64,000 nt of DNA. It comes from Thalassomonas sp. RHCl1. GTDB taxonomy: Bacteria; Pseudomonadota; Gammaproteobacteria; Enterobacterales; Alteromonadaceae. The DNA lies in the NCBI RefSeq assembly GCF_947387555.1, contig NZ_CANDNZ010000009.1:1-64000 (forward strand), written 5' to 3'. Shown here one piece after another: positions 44,911 to 54,677 of the stretch. A program made the translations under genes and the position numbers. Numbering within the stretch: the stretch's first letter is position 1; every line of letters starts with the position of its first letter. The notes under the pieces are model-generated. The model was given only the letters and a program-made list of their open reading frames with translations. It ran no database searches and had not been told where the DNA came from.

Positions 44911-45865
44911 ACCATAACCAGGCGGGAACGGTAAACACCGACATCACAGTGCTGACCACCACGGCACCGGCCAGGGTTTCCTGGTGTACCTCCTGCATCT
45001 TGGCAATCAAATAGGCGTTTACCCCGATAGGACTGGCGCTTAAAATCACCAATACCGTAATGATCATCGGCTCCAGCTGGAACAGGTAAAAGGCGGCGCC
45101 GTAAACCATAGCCGGTAAAATCATCAGCTTAAAAATACTTGCCAGCATGATAAAGTTGATTTCATTACGTACCTGGTAATAGGCCAGTGAAGCGCCGAGA
45201 ATAAACAGCGCCAGGGTGATCGCCGGTTTACCCAAGAGTTGCAGGGCATCGCCGATAACCCCGGGTAAAGGAATTGCCAGCAGGTTAACTACCAGCCCGG
45301 ATAAGATGCTGATGATCAGCGGGTTGTTAAAGGTCTGTTTAAAAAATCCCTGCCAGTCAAAGCGCTGCCTTTTAGGTAAGGCGCTATCAGAAGGTGTTTG
45401 CTCCTGTGGCGCACCACGGGCGGCAATGGCGCTGGTGAGGCCAAACAATAAGGTGCTGTGGAAGGTGATAATTAAAAACACCAGCGCCACCACTTGCTCG
45501 CCTATCACTGCCAGTAATACCGGCAAACCGACAATCACGGTATTGGAATAACTGGCCCCGAGGGCAAATACCGCCGAGGCGGGATAATGTTTTTGATACT
45601 TTTTGTGGAAAAAATAATTAGCCAGTCCCGCCAACAGAAAACAGCAAAGCAGCGGCAGGTAAAATCCGGCAAAGAATTTCGCATCTACCATGTTGGAAAA
45701 ATCGGCATTGGCCATTTGGTAAAATAAAAAGGCCGGAATGGAGTAAAAGAAAGTAAATTTACTTAAGGCATCTACCTGGCTTTTATTTAATTTATTGCTT
45801 TTGCATAAAATAAAGCCCAGCAGGGCCACCAGGATAAGAGGGGAGGTAACTGAAATTATATTCAT
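44900..45865 (-). CDS. AEC family permease
   Basis: A 321-residue inner-membrane protein of the auxin efflux carrier (AEC) family with about ten membrane segments. The family's N-terminal GFILCKSNKLNKSQVDALSK, the GASYSNTVIVGLPV segment and the helix PIGVNAYLIA are visible. Bacterial members move small organic acids such as malate or malonate. The substrate is not known. It is convergent with pilU and lies downstream of ruvX on the same strand by 135 bases. Confidence 0.87.
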   Translation of the reverse strand: MNIISVTSPLILVALLGFILCKSNKLNKSQVDALSKFTFFYSIPAFLFYQMANADFSNMVDAKFFAGFYLPLLCCFLLAGLANYFFHKKYQKHYPASAVFALGASYSNTVIVGLPVLLAVIGEQVVALVFLIITFHSTLLFGLTSAIAARGAPQEQTPSDSALPKRQRFDWQGFFKQTFNNPLIISILSGLVVNLLAIPLPGVIGDALQLLGKPAITLALFILGASLAYYQVRNEINFIMLASIFKLMILPAMVYGAAFYLFQLEPMIITVLVILSASPIGVNAYLIAKMQEVHQETLAGAVVVSTVMSVFTVPAWLWFLG

Positions 45866-46000
45866 TAAGGTTTGTGTGGCCCGGGGTGTCGTTATGTGTT
45901 TATGATTCAGTAAGTATTAAAGCACCGGTAAAGACGCAGGTGAAGTAAGTGCTTTATTTTTTCCTTGCTCCCGCTTGTACCTCAGGAGCAAAGTAAGGAA

Positions 46001-46444
46001 TTAGCCGTAGAGGTGTTCAAAATAGCTTTCGATGATCAGCTTGGCAGACTGGGCATCAATGTTGTCTTTTTTCAGGTTGCGATAGCCCCCCTGGGCAAAT
46101 AACCTTTCTTTGGCATCGGCTGTGGTCAGCCTTTCGTCCTGAAACTCTACTTTTTTACCAAAGCGTCCGGCGAGGCGGTTGCCGAATTTTTTCGCATCCA
46201 GGGTCAGCTGTTGTTCGCTGCCGTCCATATTCAAAGGTAAACCTACCACCAGGTAATCCGGTTGCCATTCTTTAAGGTACTTTTCCAGGTTGTCCCAGTG
46301 GGGAATACCGTCGTTGGCTTTGACCGACCCCAGCGGGGAGGCACTGCCGGTGAGCTCCTGGCCGACGGCGACACCGATATACTTTTTACCAAAATCAAAA
46401 CCTAATACCGTGCGTTCGCCGATATTTTTACTGCTGCGGCTCAT
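46001..46444 (-). CDS. ruvX: Holliday junction resolvase-like RuvX/YqgF
   Basis: A 147-residue YqgF with the RNase H-like [26 protein letters not shown] and [11 protein letters not shown], which hold the acidic active-site residues. E. coli YqgF is involved in 16S rRNA 5' maturation and antitermination; a resolvase role is also proposed. It is the fourth gene of rsmE-gshB-yqgE-ruvX. Confidence 0.95.
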   Translation of the reverse strand: MSRSSKNIGERTVLGFDFGKKYIGVAVGQELTGSASPLGSVKANDGIPHWDNLEKYLKEWQPDYLVVGLPLNMDGSEQQLTLDAKKFGNRLAGRFGKKVEFQDERLTTADAKERLFAQGGYRNLKKDNIDAQSAKLIIESYFEHLYG

Positions 46445-46500
46445 TAACTATGTCCTGCTCTTGTTCATTGTGCTGTTTATTGTATTTGTTACCTGCGACA

Positions 46501-47055
46501 TTAAGCATGGCCGACATCGGAAGACAGGTTGGCGATATTGATGCCGATTTTTTCGGTGGCCTTTTTCCAGCGCTCTTCTATCGGGGTATTAAAGAGGATA
46601 TCGTTGTCGGCATCGATCACCAGCCAGGAGTTTTGCTGTATTTCTTCTTCCAGCTGCCCCGGTCCCCAACCGGAATAACCTAAAGTGACCATAAAGTGCT
46701 CCGGCGCCTTGTCCGTGCCCAGGGCCATCAGGATATCTTTTGAGGTGGTGATCATCACATCGTCACTTAACGATAAAGAGCTGTTCCAGCCGCTTTGCGG
46801 GCTATGCAAGACAAAGCCCCTTTGCTGCGACACCGGGCCGCCGGAAAGCACCTGCTGCTCTAATTTCGGGTTCTCTTCCAGGCCGTCGTCTATCTGGGTC
46901 AGCAATTCGTTTAAGGTGATATTTACCGGCATATTAATCACCAGTCCCATAGCGCCTTCGTCATTATGTTCGCAGATATAAGTGACGGTTTTACTAAAGT
47001 ACGAGTCTCCCAATGAAGGCATCGCAATAAGAAATTGGTTCTCTAAGCTTTCCAT
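46501..47055 (-). CDS. yqgE: YqgE/AlgH family protein
   Basis: A 184-residue YqgE/AlgH protein with LIAMPSLGDSYFSKTVTYIC, GAMGLVINMP and YSGWGPGQLEEEIQQNSW. The role is unknown; in Pseudomonas AlgH was linked to alginate regulation. It lies between gshB (89 bases) and ruvX (56 bases) on one strand, the standard order. Confidence 0.95.
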   Translation of the reverse strand: MESLENQFLIAMPSLGDSYFSKTVTYICEHNDEGAMGLVINMPVNITLNELLTQIDDGLEENPKLEQQVLSGGPVSQQRGFVLHSPQSGWNSSLSLSDDVMITTSKDILMALGTDKAPEHFMVTLGYSGWGPGQLEEEIQQNSWLVIDADNDILFNTPIEERWKKATEKIGINIANLSSDVGHA

Positions 47056-47143
47056 TTTTTACCTCCGATAATCACCTTAAACATTTACTTTAGCCATTTC
47101 CTTAGCTCTTTCCCGAGCTTTTTTGATAGAGAAAAAGGTTCGC

Positions 47144-48094
47144 TTATCGACCCAGACGTGACTCTATCGCGTCCATTAATTTGCCGCTGATATTGATCGG
47201 GTACGCTGCTTCAATCTCCCTGATGCAGGTTGGACTGGTGACATTGATTTCCGTCACCTTGTCGCCGATCACATCCAAACCGACAAAAATTAACCCGCGT
47301 TTTTTCAGTTCCGGCGCTATGGTTTCGGCAATATAGCGATCGCTGGCGGTTAACGGTCTTGCTTCGCCGCGTCCGCCGGCGGCCAGGTTACCGCGGGTTT
47401 CACCCTGGGCCGGGATCCGTGCCAGGCAGTAGGGCATAGGCTCGCCGTCAACAATCAAAATACGTTTATCGCCGTCTTTAATTTCCGGCATGTACTCTTG
47501 AACCATAGCATATTGGCTGCCATGTGCGGTAAGCGTTTCTAAAATGACGCCGATATTGGCATCGTTCGGTTTGATATGGAAAATGGAAGAGCCGCCCATG
47601 CCGTCCAGGGGTTTGATAATGACGTCTTTATGCTGCTGGTGAAACTTGCGGATGCGCTCGCAATCCCGGGTGACCATGGTTTTGGCGGTAAGCTCACTAA
47701 ACCAGGCGGTGAACAGTTTTTCATTGCAGTCGCGCAGGCTTTGCGGTTTGTTGACTATCAGGGTACCTTCAAGCTCAGCCCGCTCCAGCATATAGGTGGC
47801 GTAAATATATTCGGTATCAAAAGGCGGATCTTTACGCATCAGTACCGCATCGAGTTCGCTGATGGCAATATCTTTAGGGTCGCTGAGCTCATACCAATGT
47901 TCGGTGTCATTAAAGACCCGCACGCGATGGGTCTGTGCCCGTGACTCTCCCTGGTCCAGATATAAATCCTGCATCTCCATGTAGTAGATTTCATAACCCC
48001 GGGTTTGTGCTTCGAGCATCATCGCCATCGAGGAATCTTTTTTTACGTTCACCTGCGAGATGGGATCCATCACGATACCAAGTTTGATTGTCAT
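47144..48094 (-). CDS. gshB: Glutathione synthetase
   Basis: A 316-residue ATP-grasp enzyme with KLGIVMDPISQVNVKKDSS, MRKDPPFDTEYIYATY, IIKPLDGMGGSSIF and the C-terminal NVTSPTCIREIEA. It joins gamma-glutamylcysteine and glycine to give glutathione. It follows rsmE by 18 bases on the same strand. Confidence 0.97.
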   Translation of the reverse strand: MTIKLGIVMDPISQVNVKKDSSMAMMLEAQTRGYEIYYMEMQDLYLDQGESRAQTHRVRVFNDTEHWYELSDPKDIAISELDAVLMRKDPPFDTEYIYATYMLERAELEGTLIVNKPQSLRDCNEKLFTAWFSELTAKTMVTRDCERIRKFHQQHKDVIIKPLDGMGGSSIFHIKPNDANIGVILETLTAHGSQYAMVQEYMPEIKDGDKRILIVDGEPMPYCLARIPAQGETRGNLAAGGRGEARPLTASDRYIAETIAPELKKRGLIFVGLDVIGDKVTEINVTSPTCIREIEAAYPINISGKLMDAIESRLGR

Positions 48095-48112
48095 TTAATT
48101 TTCCTATGTTCT

Positions 48113-48862
48113 TTAAGCTAAATCACCAAATCGGCACTGCAATGCCGAAATTGCCGTTAAGGCTGCCGTTTCTGTGCGTAATACCCTGGGGCCAAGTAAA
48201 ATATCAATAAAACCGGCGTTATTGGCCTGGCTTATTTCCTCGTCACTTAATCCGCCTTCCGGGCCGATCAACAACCTCACCCTCTGATTTTCTTGCGGTA
48301 AGGTCATGATGGAGTGTTTCGCCCTGGGATGTAAATTCAGTTTTAACGCCGAGGTTTCCTGGCTAAACCAGTCGGATAAACTAACAGGGTCGGTCACCTT
48401 AGGCACGGCGCAGCGGCCGCTTTGTTCGCAGGCACTGATGACGATTTTCTGCCACTGGTCGCGTTTTTTTGCCAGGCGTTCACCGCTGAGTTTTACCCCG
48501 CAACGTTCGGTAAATAACGGAGTGATGGTATTTACCCCGAGTTCCACCGACTTTTGCAGGGTAAAATCCATACGATCGCCCCGGGAGATCCCCTGGCCTA
48601 AATGGATATTTAACGGTGATTCGTTTTCCACCACCTGGCGCTCGGTCAGTAATACCTCGGCTTGTTTCTTACCGACGTTGATCAGCTCTCCCTGGTACTG
48701 GCAGTAGTTACCCCCGTCTTCTCTTTGACCATTAAATAAGGTGACCATATCACCCTCATTTAATCTGAGTACCCTGATGGTATGACCGAATGCATCGGCA
48801 TTTAATTGCACTTTTTCGCCAACTTTTAACGGCTGGTCTTGATAAATTCGCGGATTTCGCAT
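48113..48862 (-). CDS. rsmE: 16S rRNA m3U1498 methyltransferase RsmE
   Basis: A 249-residue RsmE of the SPOUT class. The C-terminal knot has LLIGPEGGLSDEEI and LGPRVLRTETAALTAISAL, which bind S-adenosylmethionine. It methylates U1498 of 16S rRNA. First gene of the rsmE-gshB-yqgE-ruvX operon. Confidence 0.96.
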   Translation of the reverse strand: MRNPRIYQDQPLKVGEKVQLNADAFGHTIRVLRLNEGDMVTLFNGQREDGGNYCQYQGELINVGKKQAEVLLTERQVVENESPLNIHLGQGISRGDRMDFTLQKSVELGVNTITPLFTERCGVKLSGERLAKKRDQWQKIVISACEQSGRCAVPKVTDPVSLSDWFSQETSALKLNLHPRAKHSIMTLPQENQRVRLLIGPEGGLSDEEISQANNAGFIDILLGPRVLRTETAALTAISALQCRFGDLA

Positions 48863-49189
48863 CTCTGGTTAAGGGTTACCTTAGGTCATTTATTTCCGCC
48901 GTTTTATACCCGGTTCTCTTTCACTAGCTAGTGAATTGATTAACTTGTTTATTTAGGCGGAAATTTAAAAAAGTCTCTGCTACCAAGATAAGGGCGCCGG
49001 AGTTAAATTACAATGGCGGAGGGAATTTTTCTCTTTTCGAGAGGCATAAGCTGAAATGCATTTGTATCTTTATATAAACCTTGCTCCTGTTCATCCATGA
49101 ACGCGCAGGATAAATACTTCCATGTATAAAAAAACCAACACAATAATTGTGTTGGTTTAGGGTTTTTTAAAACTCGGTGTGAGCTTGAT
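48863..49189. other. Region between rsmE and metK
   Basis: About 327 bases without a gene. It holds the metK terminator (49132-49158) and a palindrome GTTCAT-CC-ATGAAC (49089-49102). The rsmE promoter should be near the left end. Confidence 0.5.
49132..49158 (-). terminator. Terminator of metK
   Basis: AAACCAACACAA (49132-49143) and TTGTGTTGGTTT (49147-49158) form a 12-bp stem with a 3-base loop. On the minus strand it is followed by TTTTTTATAC. Confidence 0.92.
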
Positions 49190-50377
49190 TTATAAACCGG
49201 CAGCCTGGCGTAATTCGTCGGCTTTGTCGGTTTTTTCCCAGGTAAAGGCGGTGAAGGTATCATCGCCGACCGTCATTTCAAACGGGGTGCGGCCGAAGTG
49301 ACCGTAGGCTGCTGTCGGACGATACATAGGGTGTAATAAATCCAGCATCTTAGTGATGGCATACGGACGTAAGTCAAAGTGTTCACGTACCAAAGCAACC
49401 AGCTTGTCGTTGGCAATTTTACCGGTGCCGAAAGTTTCCACGTGAATAGACGTCGGCTCGGCAACACCGATAGCATAAGAAATTTGAATTTCACAACGGT
49501 CGGCAAGACCGGCAGCCACGATGTTTTTCGCCACATAACGGCCAGCATAGGCGGCGCTGCGGTCAACTTTTGACGGATCTTTACCGGAGAAAGCACCGCC
49601 GCCGTGGCGTGCCATGCCGCCGTAGGTATCCACGATGATTTTACGGCCGGTTAAACCACAATCGCCTACCGGGCCGCCGATAACAAAGTTGCCGGTGGGG
49701 TTGATATGAAACTTAGTGGCTTTGGTCAGCAATTCTTCCGGCAAGGTGTGCTTGATGATCAGCTCCATTACCGCTTCCTGCAAGTCAGACTGTTTGACTT
49801 CCGGGTTATGCTGGGTGGATAACACTACGGTGTCGATGGCAACCGGCTTGTCATTTTCATAAACAAAAGTGACCTGGCTTTTGGCATCCGGGCGTAACCA
49901 CGGCAGCAGGCCGGACTTTCTCGCTTCAGCCTGACGCTCGACAATACGGTGTGAGTAACAAATCGGTGCCGGCATCAATACGTCGGTTTCGTTGCTGGCA
50001 TAACCGAACATTAACCCCTGATCGCCGGCGCCCTGATCTTCCGGCTTAGAGCGGTCAACGCCCTGGGCAATATCTACAGACTGTTTACCAATAAGGTTCA
50101 TGATGCCGCAGGTACTGCCGTCATAACCGACTTCAGAAGAGGTATAACCTATATCATTGATCACATTACGGGTCAGTTCTTCCAGATCAACCCAGGCTGA
50201 AGTTGAGATTTCACCCGAGATGATAGCAACACCGGTTTTTACCATGGTTTCACAGGCAACCCGTGCATATTTATCTTCAGCGATGATGGCATCAAGCACC
50301 GCATCGGAAATTTGGTCGGCAATTTTATCCGGATGACCTTCAGAAACCGATTCCGAAGTAAAAAGATGTGTAGACAT
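49190..50377 (-). CDS. metK: S-adenosylmethionine synthetase
   Basis: A 395-residue MetK with the signatures [32 protein letters not shown] and [19 protein letters not shown]. It makes S-adenosylmethionine from methionine and ATP. A MetJ-like tandem box lies 107-130 bases upstream, in line with methionine control in gammaproteobacteria. No SAM riboswitch was recognised. It lies downstream of murI on the same strand after 259 bases. Confidence 0.97.
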   Translation of the reverse strand: MSTHLFTSESVSEGHPDKIADQISDAVLDAIIAEDKYARVACETMVKTGVAIISGEISTSAWVDLEELTRNVINDIGYTSSEVGYDGSTCGIMNLIGKQSVDIAQGVDRSKPEDQGAGDQGLMFGYASNETDVLMPAPICYSHRIVERQAEARKSGLLPWLRPDAKSQVTFVYENDKPVAIDTVVLSTQHNPEVKQSDLQEAVMELIIKHTLPEELLTKATKFHINPTGNFVIGGPVGDCGLTGRKIIVDTYGGMARHGGGAFSGKDPSKVDRSAAYAGRYVAKNIVAAGLADRCEIQISYAIGVAEPTSIHVETFGTGKIANDKLVALVREHFDLRPYAITKMLDLLHPMYRPTAAYGHFGRTPFEMTVGDDTFTAFTWEKTDKADELRQAAGL

Positions 50378-50483
50378 AAACCCTCAATATCAATTAACAA
50401 GTACCTGGCAAGACTCACAGGTGTAACTAGCGTTAAAATTTTTCACAATTCTACCTTTATGTTAAAGCTTTTTCTATTATTAT

Positions 50484-50507
50484 TTACGCCTAGATGGCTA
50501 AATGGCT
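50484..50507 (-). promoter_or_regulatory. MetJ-like operator of metK
   Basis: On the minus strand three adjacent 8-mers, AGCCATTT, AGCCATCT and AGGCGTAA, each resemble the MetJ met-box AGACGTCT (middle copy matches 6 of 8). Tandem met-boxes upstream of metK are usual in this class. MetJ itself is not in the window. Confidence 0.6.
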
Positions 50508-50636
50508 TGAATTTATAATCCAGGCTGCTGGTGAAATTGTTTGCTGAAGAAGGGGGAAAGCACAGAGGATGAGTATTTAAGGCGATGACTTATAAGTGAA
50601 TAAATTAATTTTCACTGCTGCTATATGCGAGGGATT

Positions 50637-51527
50637 TTATAATGCCAGCTCTTCCAGTGATACGGACCCTTGCCATAATTGTGAAAAAAGCTGGTATTGC
50701 TCCCGGTTAATTACCTGCTCCGATGTTTGCTTTGCCTCTTGAAGGAAGGATGAAGTAAAAAAGCGGATATTGCCGTTTTGGCACTTCGGGGCGCAAAGCT
50801 GATGCCTGTCCAGCTGGCGTTTTAATTCCCGGGTAACGGGAGTTGCGGTTTCAATGACCTTAATACCCGGACCTGTGATCAATTGAATTTTTTCCAGTAA
50901 AAAAGGGTAGTGGGTGCAGCCGAGCACTAAGGTGTCTATGCCTTGTGTCATCAGGGGGTGTAAATACTGCTGTAATAAGCCGGTGCATTCAGGGCTGTTT
51001 AACTTTCCTTGTTCAATTAACTCCACCAGTCCGGGACAGGGCTGGATAAAGACTTCTACCCCGACACTGTATTTTTCTACCAGGGATAAAAAGCGCTGGT
51101 TTGTTGCCGTGGCGCTGGTCACCAGCAGGGCAACCTTTTTGCTTTTACTATGCTTTGCGGCGGGTTTAATCGCCGGTTCAACCCCGATCACCGGCAAGGC
51201 GACTTGTGCCCTAAGCTGGTCTATGGCATTGACGGTCGCGGTATTACAGGCGATCACCAGGGCTTTGGCATTTAACTTAATTAACTGTCCGGCAATTAAA
51301 TTGACTCTTTCTGTGATCAGCTCAACCCCTTTGTCGCCATAGGGAGCATAGGCGCTGTCGGCCACGTAAACCAGTTGTTCTTGAGGTAAATGTTGTCGGA
51401 TACACTTCGCAATGGACAAGCCGCCGACGCCGGAATCAAAAATGCCGATTGTTGCCGGTGGTTGGTTTTCACCTGTCTGGTTGTTGGCTAAAGCTGTCAG
51501 CTGTTGTTTAAGTGTGTTTGATGTCAT
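50637..51527 (-). CDS. murI: Glutamate racemase
   Basis: A 296-residue MurI with the two catalytic cysteines in VIACNTATVNA and LGCTHYPFL, and IGIFDSGVGGLSIA at the N-terminus (after a 25-residue extension). It supplies D-glutamate for peptidoglycan. It is divergent from an MFS gene across 192 bases and upstream of metK. Confidence 0.95.
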   Translation of the reverse strand: MTSNTLKQQLTALANNQTGENQPPATIGIFDSGVGGLSIAKCIRQHLPQEQLVYVADSAYAPYGDKGVELITERVNLIAGQLIKLNAKALVIACNTATVNAIDQLRAQVALPVIGVEPAIKPAAKHSKSKKVALLVTSATATNQRFLSLVEKYSVGVEVFIQPCPGLVELIEQGKLNSPECTGLLQQYLHPLMTQGIDTLVLGCTHYPFLLEKIQLITGPGIKVIETATPVTRELKRQLDRHQLCAPKCQNGNIRFFTSSFLQEAKQTSEQVINREQYQLFSQLWQGSVSLEELAL

Positions 51528-51719
51528 TACCTGCCGGGGATCTTATTATGGCCTATCGCCGGGCATTTATATTGGCTTTTCCCGGGAAAGTAAAGTTTCA
51601 CTTATATAAGAGCTTAAAAAAGGGGTTTAAAATATTATGTAAAGTTTAATGTTTACATAGTGGGGTTGCTTTGCTATTTTACTTAGCAACCTTGTTGTAT
51701 ATAAAAAGGGAAATTATCA

Positions 51720-53033
51720 ATGCACAGTGATGTCTCACTCTCCAGGATCAAACAATTCCCGCCCTTGATTTGGATTTTATTGTTTGGCGCTTTTATTACC
51801 CGTGGCAGTTATTACATGGTATGGCCGTTCCTGGCGGTCATTTTATATCAAAAATTTGCTATTTCAGCGACCGAAGTAGGGCTGATTTTATCGGCTGCCG
51901 CCCTGGTTTCGGTGTTTATCGGTTTTGTCGGCGGCGCCTTGTCAGATCACTTTGGCCGTCACCAGTTGATGTTTGCCAGCGGCTTGTTGTACGTAGTTTC
52001 TTTTTCTTTGTTGGCTAGTGCCGAAACTTTGCCCGGATATGTGTTAATTATTACCTTGTGTTCAATTGCCAAGGCTATCTGGGAGCCGCCGACTTCGGCG
52101 TTAATCGGCGATTTGCTTGAAGATGCTAAAACCCGGGAATTGGCGATGCAGGCGCGCTACTTTGTTGTTAATGTGGGGGCAGCATTGGGACCTATGCTGG
52201 GGGTCTGGTTTGGCTTTACCGGTCAGCAATCGAGTTTTTATATTACCGCCGGTTGTTTTGCCTTATTGTTGGTGATACTCAAATGGGGTTTTGCCCAGCA
52301 GGGGAAAGTGGCCGCTGCTCAGAAAAAAGGGGAAGAAAGCAGCCTTGAGCAGGTAGACAGCCCTATACAGGTAGATAGCCCTGAGCAAGAAAATAGCCAG
52401 ATAAGGCAAACCTTAAGCATCCTCAAGCAGGACAGGGTACTGCAATGCCTGATCCTGGCGAATATTCTTTGCATGTTCATCTATTCACAAATGGATACCT
52501 CCCTGGTCCAGTACCTGACCCGGGCCGAGGTGCCTGACTTATTGCAGCTCATTTCGGCGATGATAGTCACCAACTCACTGGTGATCATTTGTTTCCAGTT
52601 TGTGTTGCTGAAAATGATGGCGGCACTGGCAATTGTTAAACGTATTCAAATCGGCTTAGGGATCCTTATCTGCTCCCAGATTTGGCTGGCGCTTAATCCG
52701 CTCACTTTCTTTTGGGGTTGGATCGGTGCCGTGGTGGTGATGTCGCTGGCGGAAGCGATATTATTCCCAACCATGAATGTGCATATCGACCGCCTGGCAC
52801 CGGCTCATCTGCGCGGCGCCTACTTCGGTGCGGCATCCTTTTATTCCATGGGTTTTGCCATTGCCCCGTTTGGCGGCGGCTTGATTTTAGACCACTTTGG
52901 CGGACCTGCTTTGTTCTTTAGCGGTGCTTTACTGTGTTTAGTGGTGATTTACTTGTACAGCCTGCTCGATAAACTGCCCAGGCCGGAGTTTGACGGGGAA
53001 GCTAAAAAGACTGACCAAGCCGTGTTAGGGTGA
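51720..53033 (+). CDS. MFS transporter, MdtH-like
   Basis: A 437-residue major-facilitator protein with 12 predicted membrane segments. GGALSDHFGRHQLM is the loop 2-3 motif; a drug/H+ antiporter-like fold is likely (N-terminal half resembles MdtH types). The loop between helices 6 and 7 is long and carries an imperfect internal repeat (QVDSPIQVDSPEQE). The substrate is unknown. The gene is divergent from murI and its 3' end faces the 6S RNA gene. Confidence 0.82.
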   Translation: MHSDVSLSRIKQFPPLIWILLFGAFITRGSYYMVWPFLAVILYQKFAISATEVGLILSAAALVSVFIGFVGGALSDHFGRHQLMFASGLLYVVSFSLLASAETLPGYVLIITLCSIAKAIWEPPTSALIGDLLEDAKTRELAMQARYFVVNVGAALGPMLGVWFGFTGQQSSFYITAGCFALLLVILKWGFAQQGKVAAAQKKGEESSLEQVDSPIQVDSPEQENSQIRQTLSILKQDRVLQCLILANILCMFIYSQMDTSLVQYLTRAEVPDLLQLISAMIVTNSLVIICFQFVLLKMMAALAIVKRIQIGLGILICSQIWLALNPLTFFWGWIGAVVVMSLAEAILFPTMNVHIDRLAPAHLRGAYFGAASFYSMGFAIAPFGGGLILDHFGGPALFFSGALLCLVVIYLYSLLDKLPRPEFDGEAKKTDQAVLG

Positions 53034-53162
53034 AGGCCAAGAGATTAAGGTTTACATGGAAGTAGACCGTCAGGAAATACAGAGAAATAAAGTAAGTTAA
53101 GATGTTAAACAGGATGAATATCCCGGGGAGATGGTGTTGAAACTTATTTCCGTAAAAAGAAT

Positions 53163-53346
53163 TAGTGCTTCCAGAATGCCGCCGTCAATGTCAGCCCTTG
53201 AACACCGTGTGCTCAAGGCGGAAATAGCACATCACCCGTAGGCTTCCTGATACGAGCCAGGCTTGCACAATAGATAACGTTTAACTTCCTTATGTAAAAC
53301 TTATCGGCTCAGGGACATAATTGACAAACAAACATCCCAGAAGACT
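53163..53346 (-). ncRNA. ssrS: 6S RNA
   Basis: Read on the minus strand, the segment contains the conserved 6S features: GTCCCTGAGCCGATA near the 5' side, CCTTGAGCACACGGTGTTCAAGG as a hairpin (quoted in parts: CCTTGAGC and GTTCAAGG), and GGCTGACA ... GGCGGCAT near the 3' end, as in E. coli. The ends, AGTCTTCTGGGATG and CATTCTGGAAGC, pair over 11 bp to close the rod. The gene lies directly downstream of zapA, as in E. coli. 6S RNA binds sigma-70 RNA polymerase and lowers transcription in stationary phase. Ends are estimates to within a few bases. The usual neighbour ygfA is missing here. Confidence 0.9.
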
Positions 53347-53352
53347 GAATTC

Positions 53353-53358
53353 ATTATA
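53353..53358 (-). promoter_or_regulatory. -10 element of 6S RNA
   Basis: A perfect TATAAT on the minus strand, 7 bases before the predicted 5' end of 6S RNA. No strong -35 was recognised. Confidence 0.6.
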
Positions 53359-53451
53359 GCTAAACATTATCGGGCAATGTAAGTATTTTATTGCGATAAA
53401 AGACGTGAATTACGCTTTTTTTTACTTGATTTTTCCCGCCGTTTTGACTCG

Positions 53452-53763
53452 TTATTCTTCCGGGTTGTTTTTTTGCTCGATAAGCGCCTGTTCTATGGTC
53501 GCCTGCAATAACTGGATTTGTTCCTGGGTTTGTTGCTGCTCCTGCTCTTTTTGTTGCTGCAACTGTAGCAGGTCGTTGCTCAGGTTTAATGCCGTCAATA
53601 GCAGGGCTTGCTCCAGGGTGGCAACCGCAGGGCTGCTTCTGGTTTTTTCCAGGCGGGCATTTAATTCACTGGCAGCAGAAATCAGCGCTGATTCCTGACC
53701 CTGCGGGCAGGCAACCTTTAACCTTTTATCAGCAATTTTAATTTCAATGGTCTGCGGGCTCAT
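53452..53763 (-). CDS. zapA: Cell division protein ZapA
   Basis: A 103-residue ZapA with the N-terminal SPQTIEIKIADKRLKVACPQG and a long Gln/Glu-rich coiled coil (about 55-98, LQLQQQKEQEQQQTQEQIQL). It bundles FtsZ filaments at the division ring. It is divergent from ygfB and upstream of 6S RNA, the conserved order. Confidence 0.93.
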   Translation of the reverse strand: MSPQTIEIKIADKRLKVACPQGQESALISAASELNARLEKTRSSPAVATLEQALLLTALNLSNDLLQLQQQKEQEQQQTQEQIQLLQATIEQALIEQKNNPEE

Positions 53764-54098
53764 AGCGGCAACAAATTCCTGGTGATCTCTTAACTAAAGC
53801 AAGGGGCATTAACCTTAGCTTAGTACAACTTAACTTATTGTATTCTATTGGTTGTTTTATTAAAAATATTCTTGGTAAACAATTATTTCTTAAAATAAGT
53901 CACCTCGTGCCCGCACTATAACGGCGCAGCCTTGACTATGCAAGGAGCAGCGCCAAGATATTCACTGCCCGGGGCGAGTTTAACTCTATCCTGTCAGCTG
54001 CGGGCTTAGGGCAGCCTTTTCTGATATCCTTTTCTGGTATCAAAGCCAGGCTGGTGTTAGGATAGCGGCTAATTAATTTAAGGTGAAATTAGAGACTT
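53764..54098. other. Divergent control region of zapA and ygfB
   Basis: About 335 bases with no gene. Promoters for both directions are expected here; no specific operator or repeat was recognised. Confidence 0.45.
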
Positions 54099-54677
54099 AT
54101 GGCTGACGAAACAAGATTAGACTTTGCCTCGGTGCAGGCAGTCATTACAGCTTCAGGTGTTAATGCCCACGGTGCGGAGTTACACGGAGTATTAACGGGC
54201 TTGATTTGCGCAGGTTTTTCTTTTGATGATCATGATTATATGGCGATGATCAATGACTTGTTCAATAATGGCGAAGGTTTGCCGAAAGACCTTAAAGATG
54301 TTGTAAAACAAATGTTTGGTGAGGTATGGCAAGACTTGCTTGATGAGTCGTACCGTTTTCAGCTGTTATTGCCCGACGATGACGAAACCATAGTCGAACG
54401 TGGTCATGCCCTGGGTGTCTGGGTGCAGGGCTTTAACTTAGGTTTTGGCCTGCAGCAAAAAAATAACCCGGTATTATCCGATGATGTCAAAGAAGTACTG
54501 ACCGACTTTGCTGAAATCGCCAACCTCTCTGACGATGTTGAAGAAGACGAAGAAACCGAGCAGGCCTATTATGAAATAGCTGAATATGCCCGGATGTCGG
54601 CATTATTATGTTTTAGCGAATTAGGCACGCCTCCGAGCGAGCCGGAAGATCCCCAGCAACCTAAGACCCTGCATTAA
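54099..54677 (+). CDS. ygfB: UPF0149 family protein YgfB
   Basis: A 192-residue acidic UPF0149/YecA-like protein with SGVNAHGAELHGVLTGLICAG, WVQGFNLGFGL and EIAEYARMSALLCF, the family signatures. In Pseudomonas YgfB affects antibiotic-resistance gene expression; otherwise the role is unclear. It is first in ygfB-pepP-ubiH-ubiI, and its stop overlaps the pepP start by 1 base (TAATG), so translation is coupled. Confidence 0.94.
   Translation: MADETRLDFASVQAVITASGVNAHGAELHGVLTGLICAGFSFDDHDYMAMINDLFNNGEGLPKDLKDVVKQMFGEVWQDLLDESYRFQLLLPDDDETIVERGHALGVWVQGFNLGFGLQQKNNPVLSDDVKEVLTDFAEIANLSDDVEEDEETEQAYYEIAEYARMSALLCFSELGTPPSEPEDPQQPKTLH

Noticed and set aside
49003-49263. 86-codon minus-strand frame after metK
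   Set aside because: Overlaps the end of metK in a different frame and spans its terminator; no ribosome site.
50378-50636. Possible SAM riboswitch before metK
   Set aside because: No SAM aptamer signature was seen; a tandem MetJ-like box explains the control better.
51412-51609. Plus-strand frame over the start of murI
   Set aside because: Antisense shadow of murI with no start signal.
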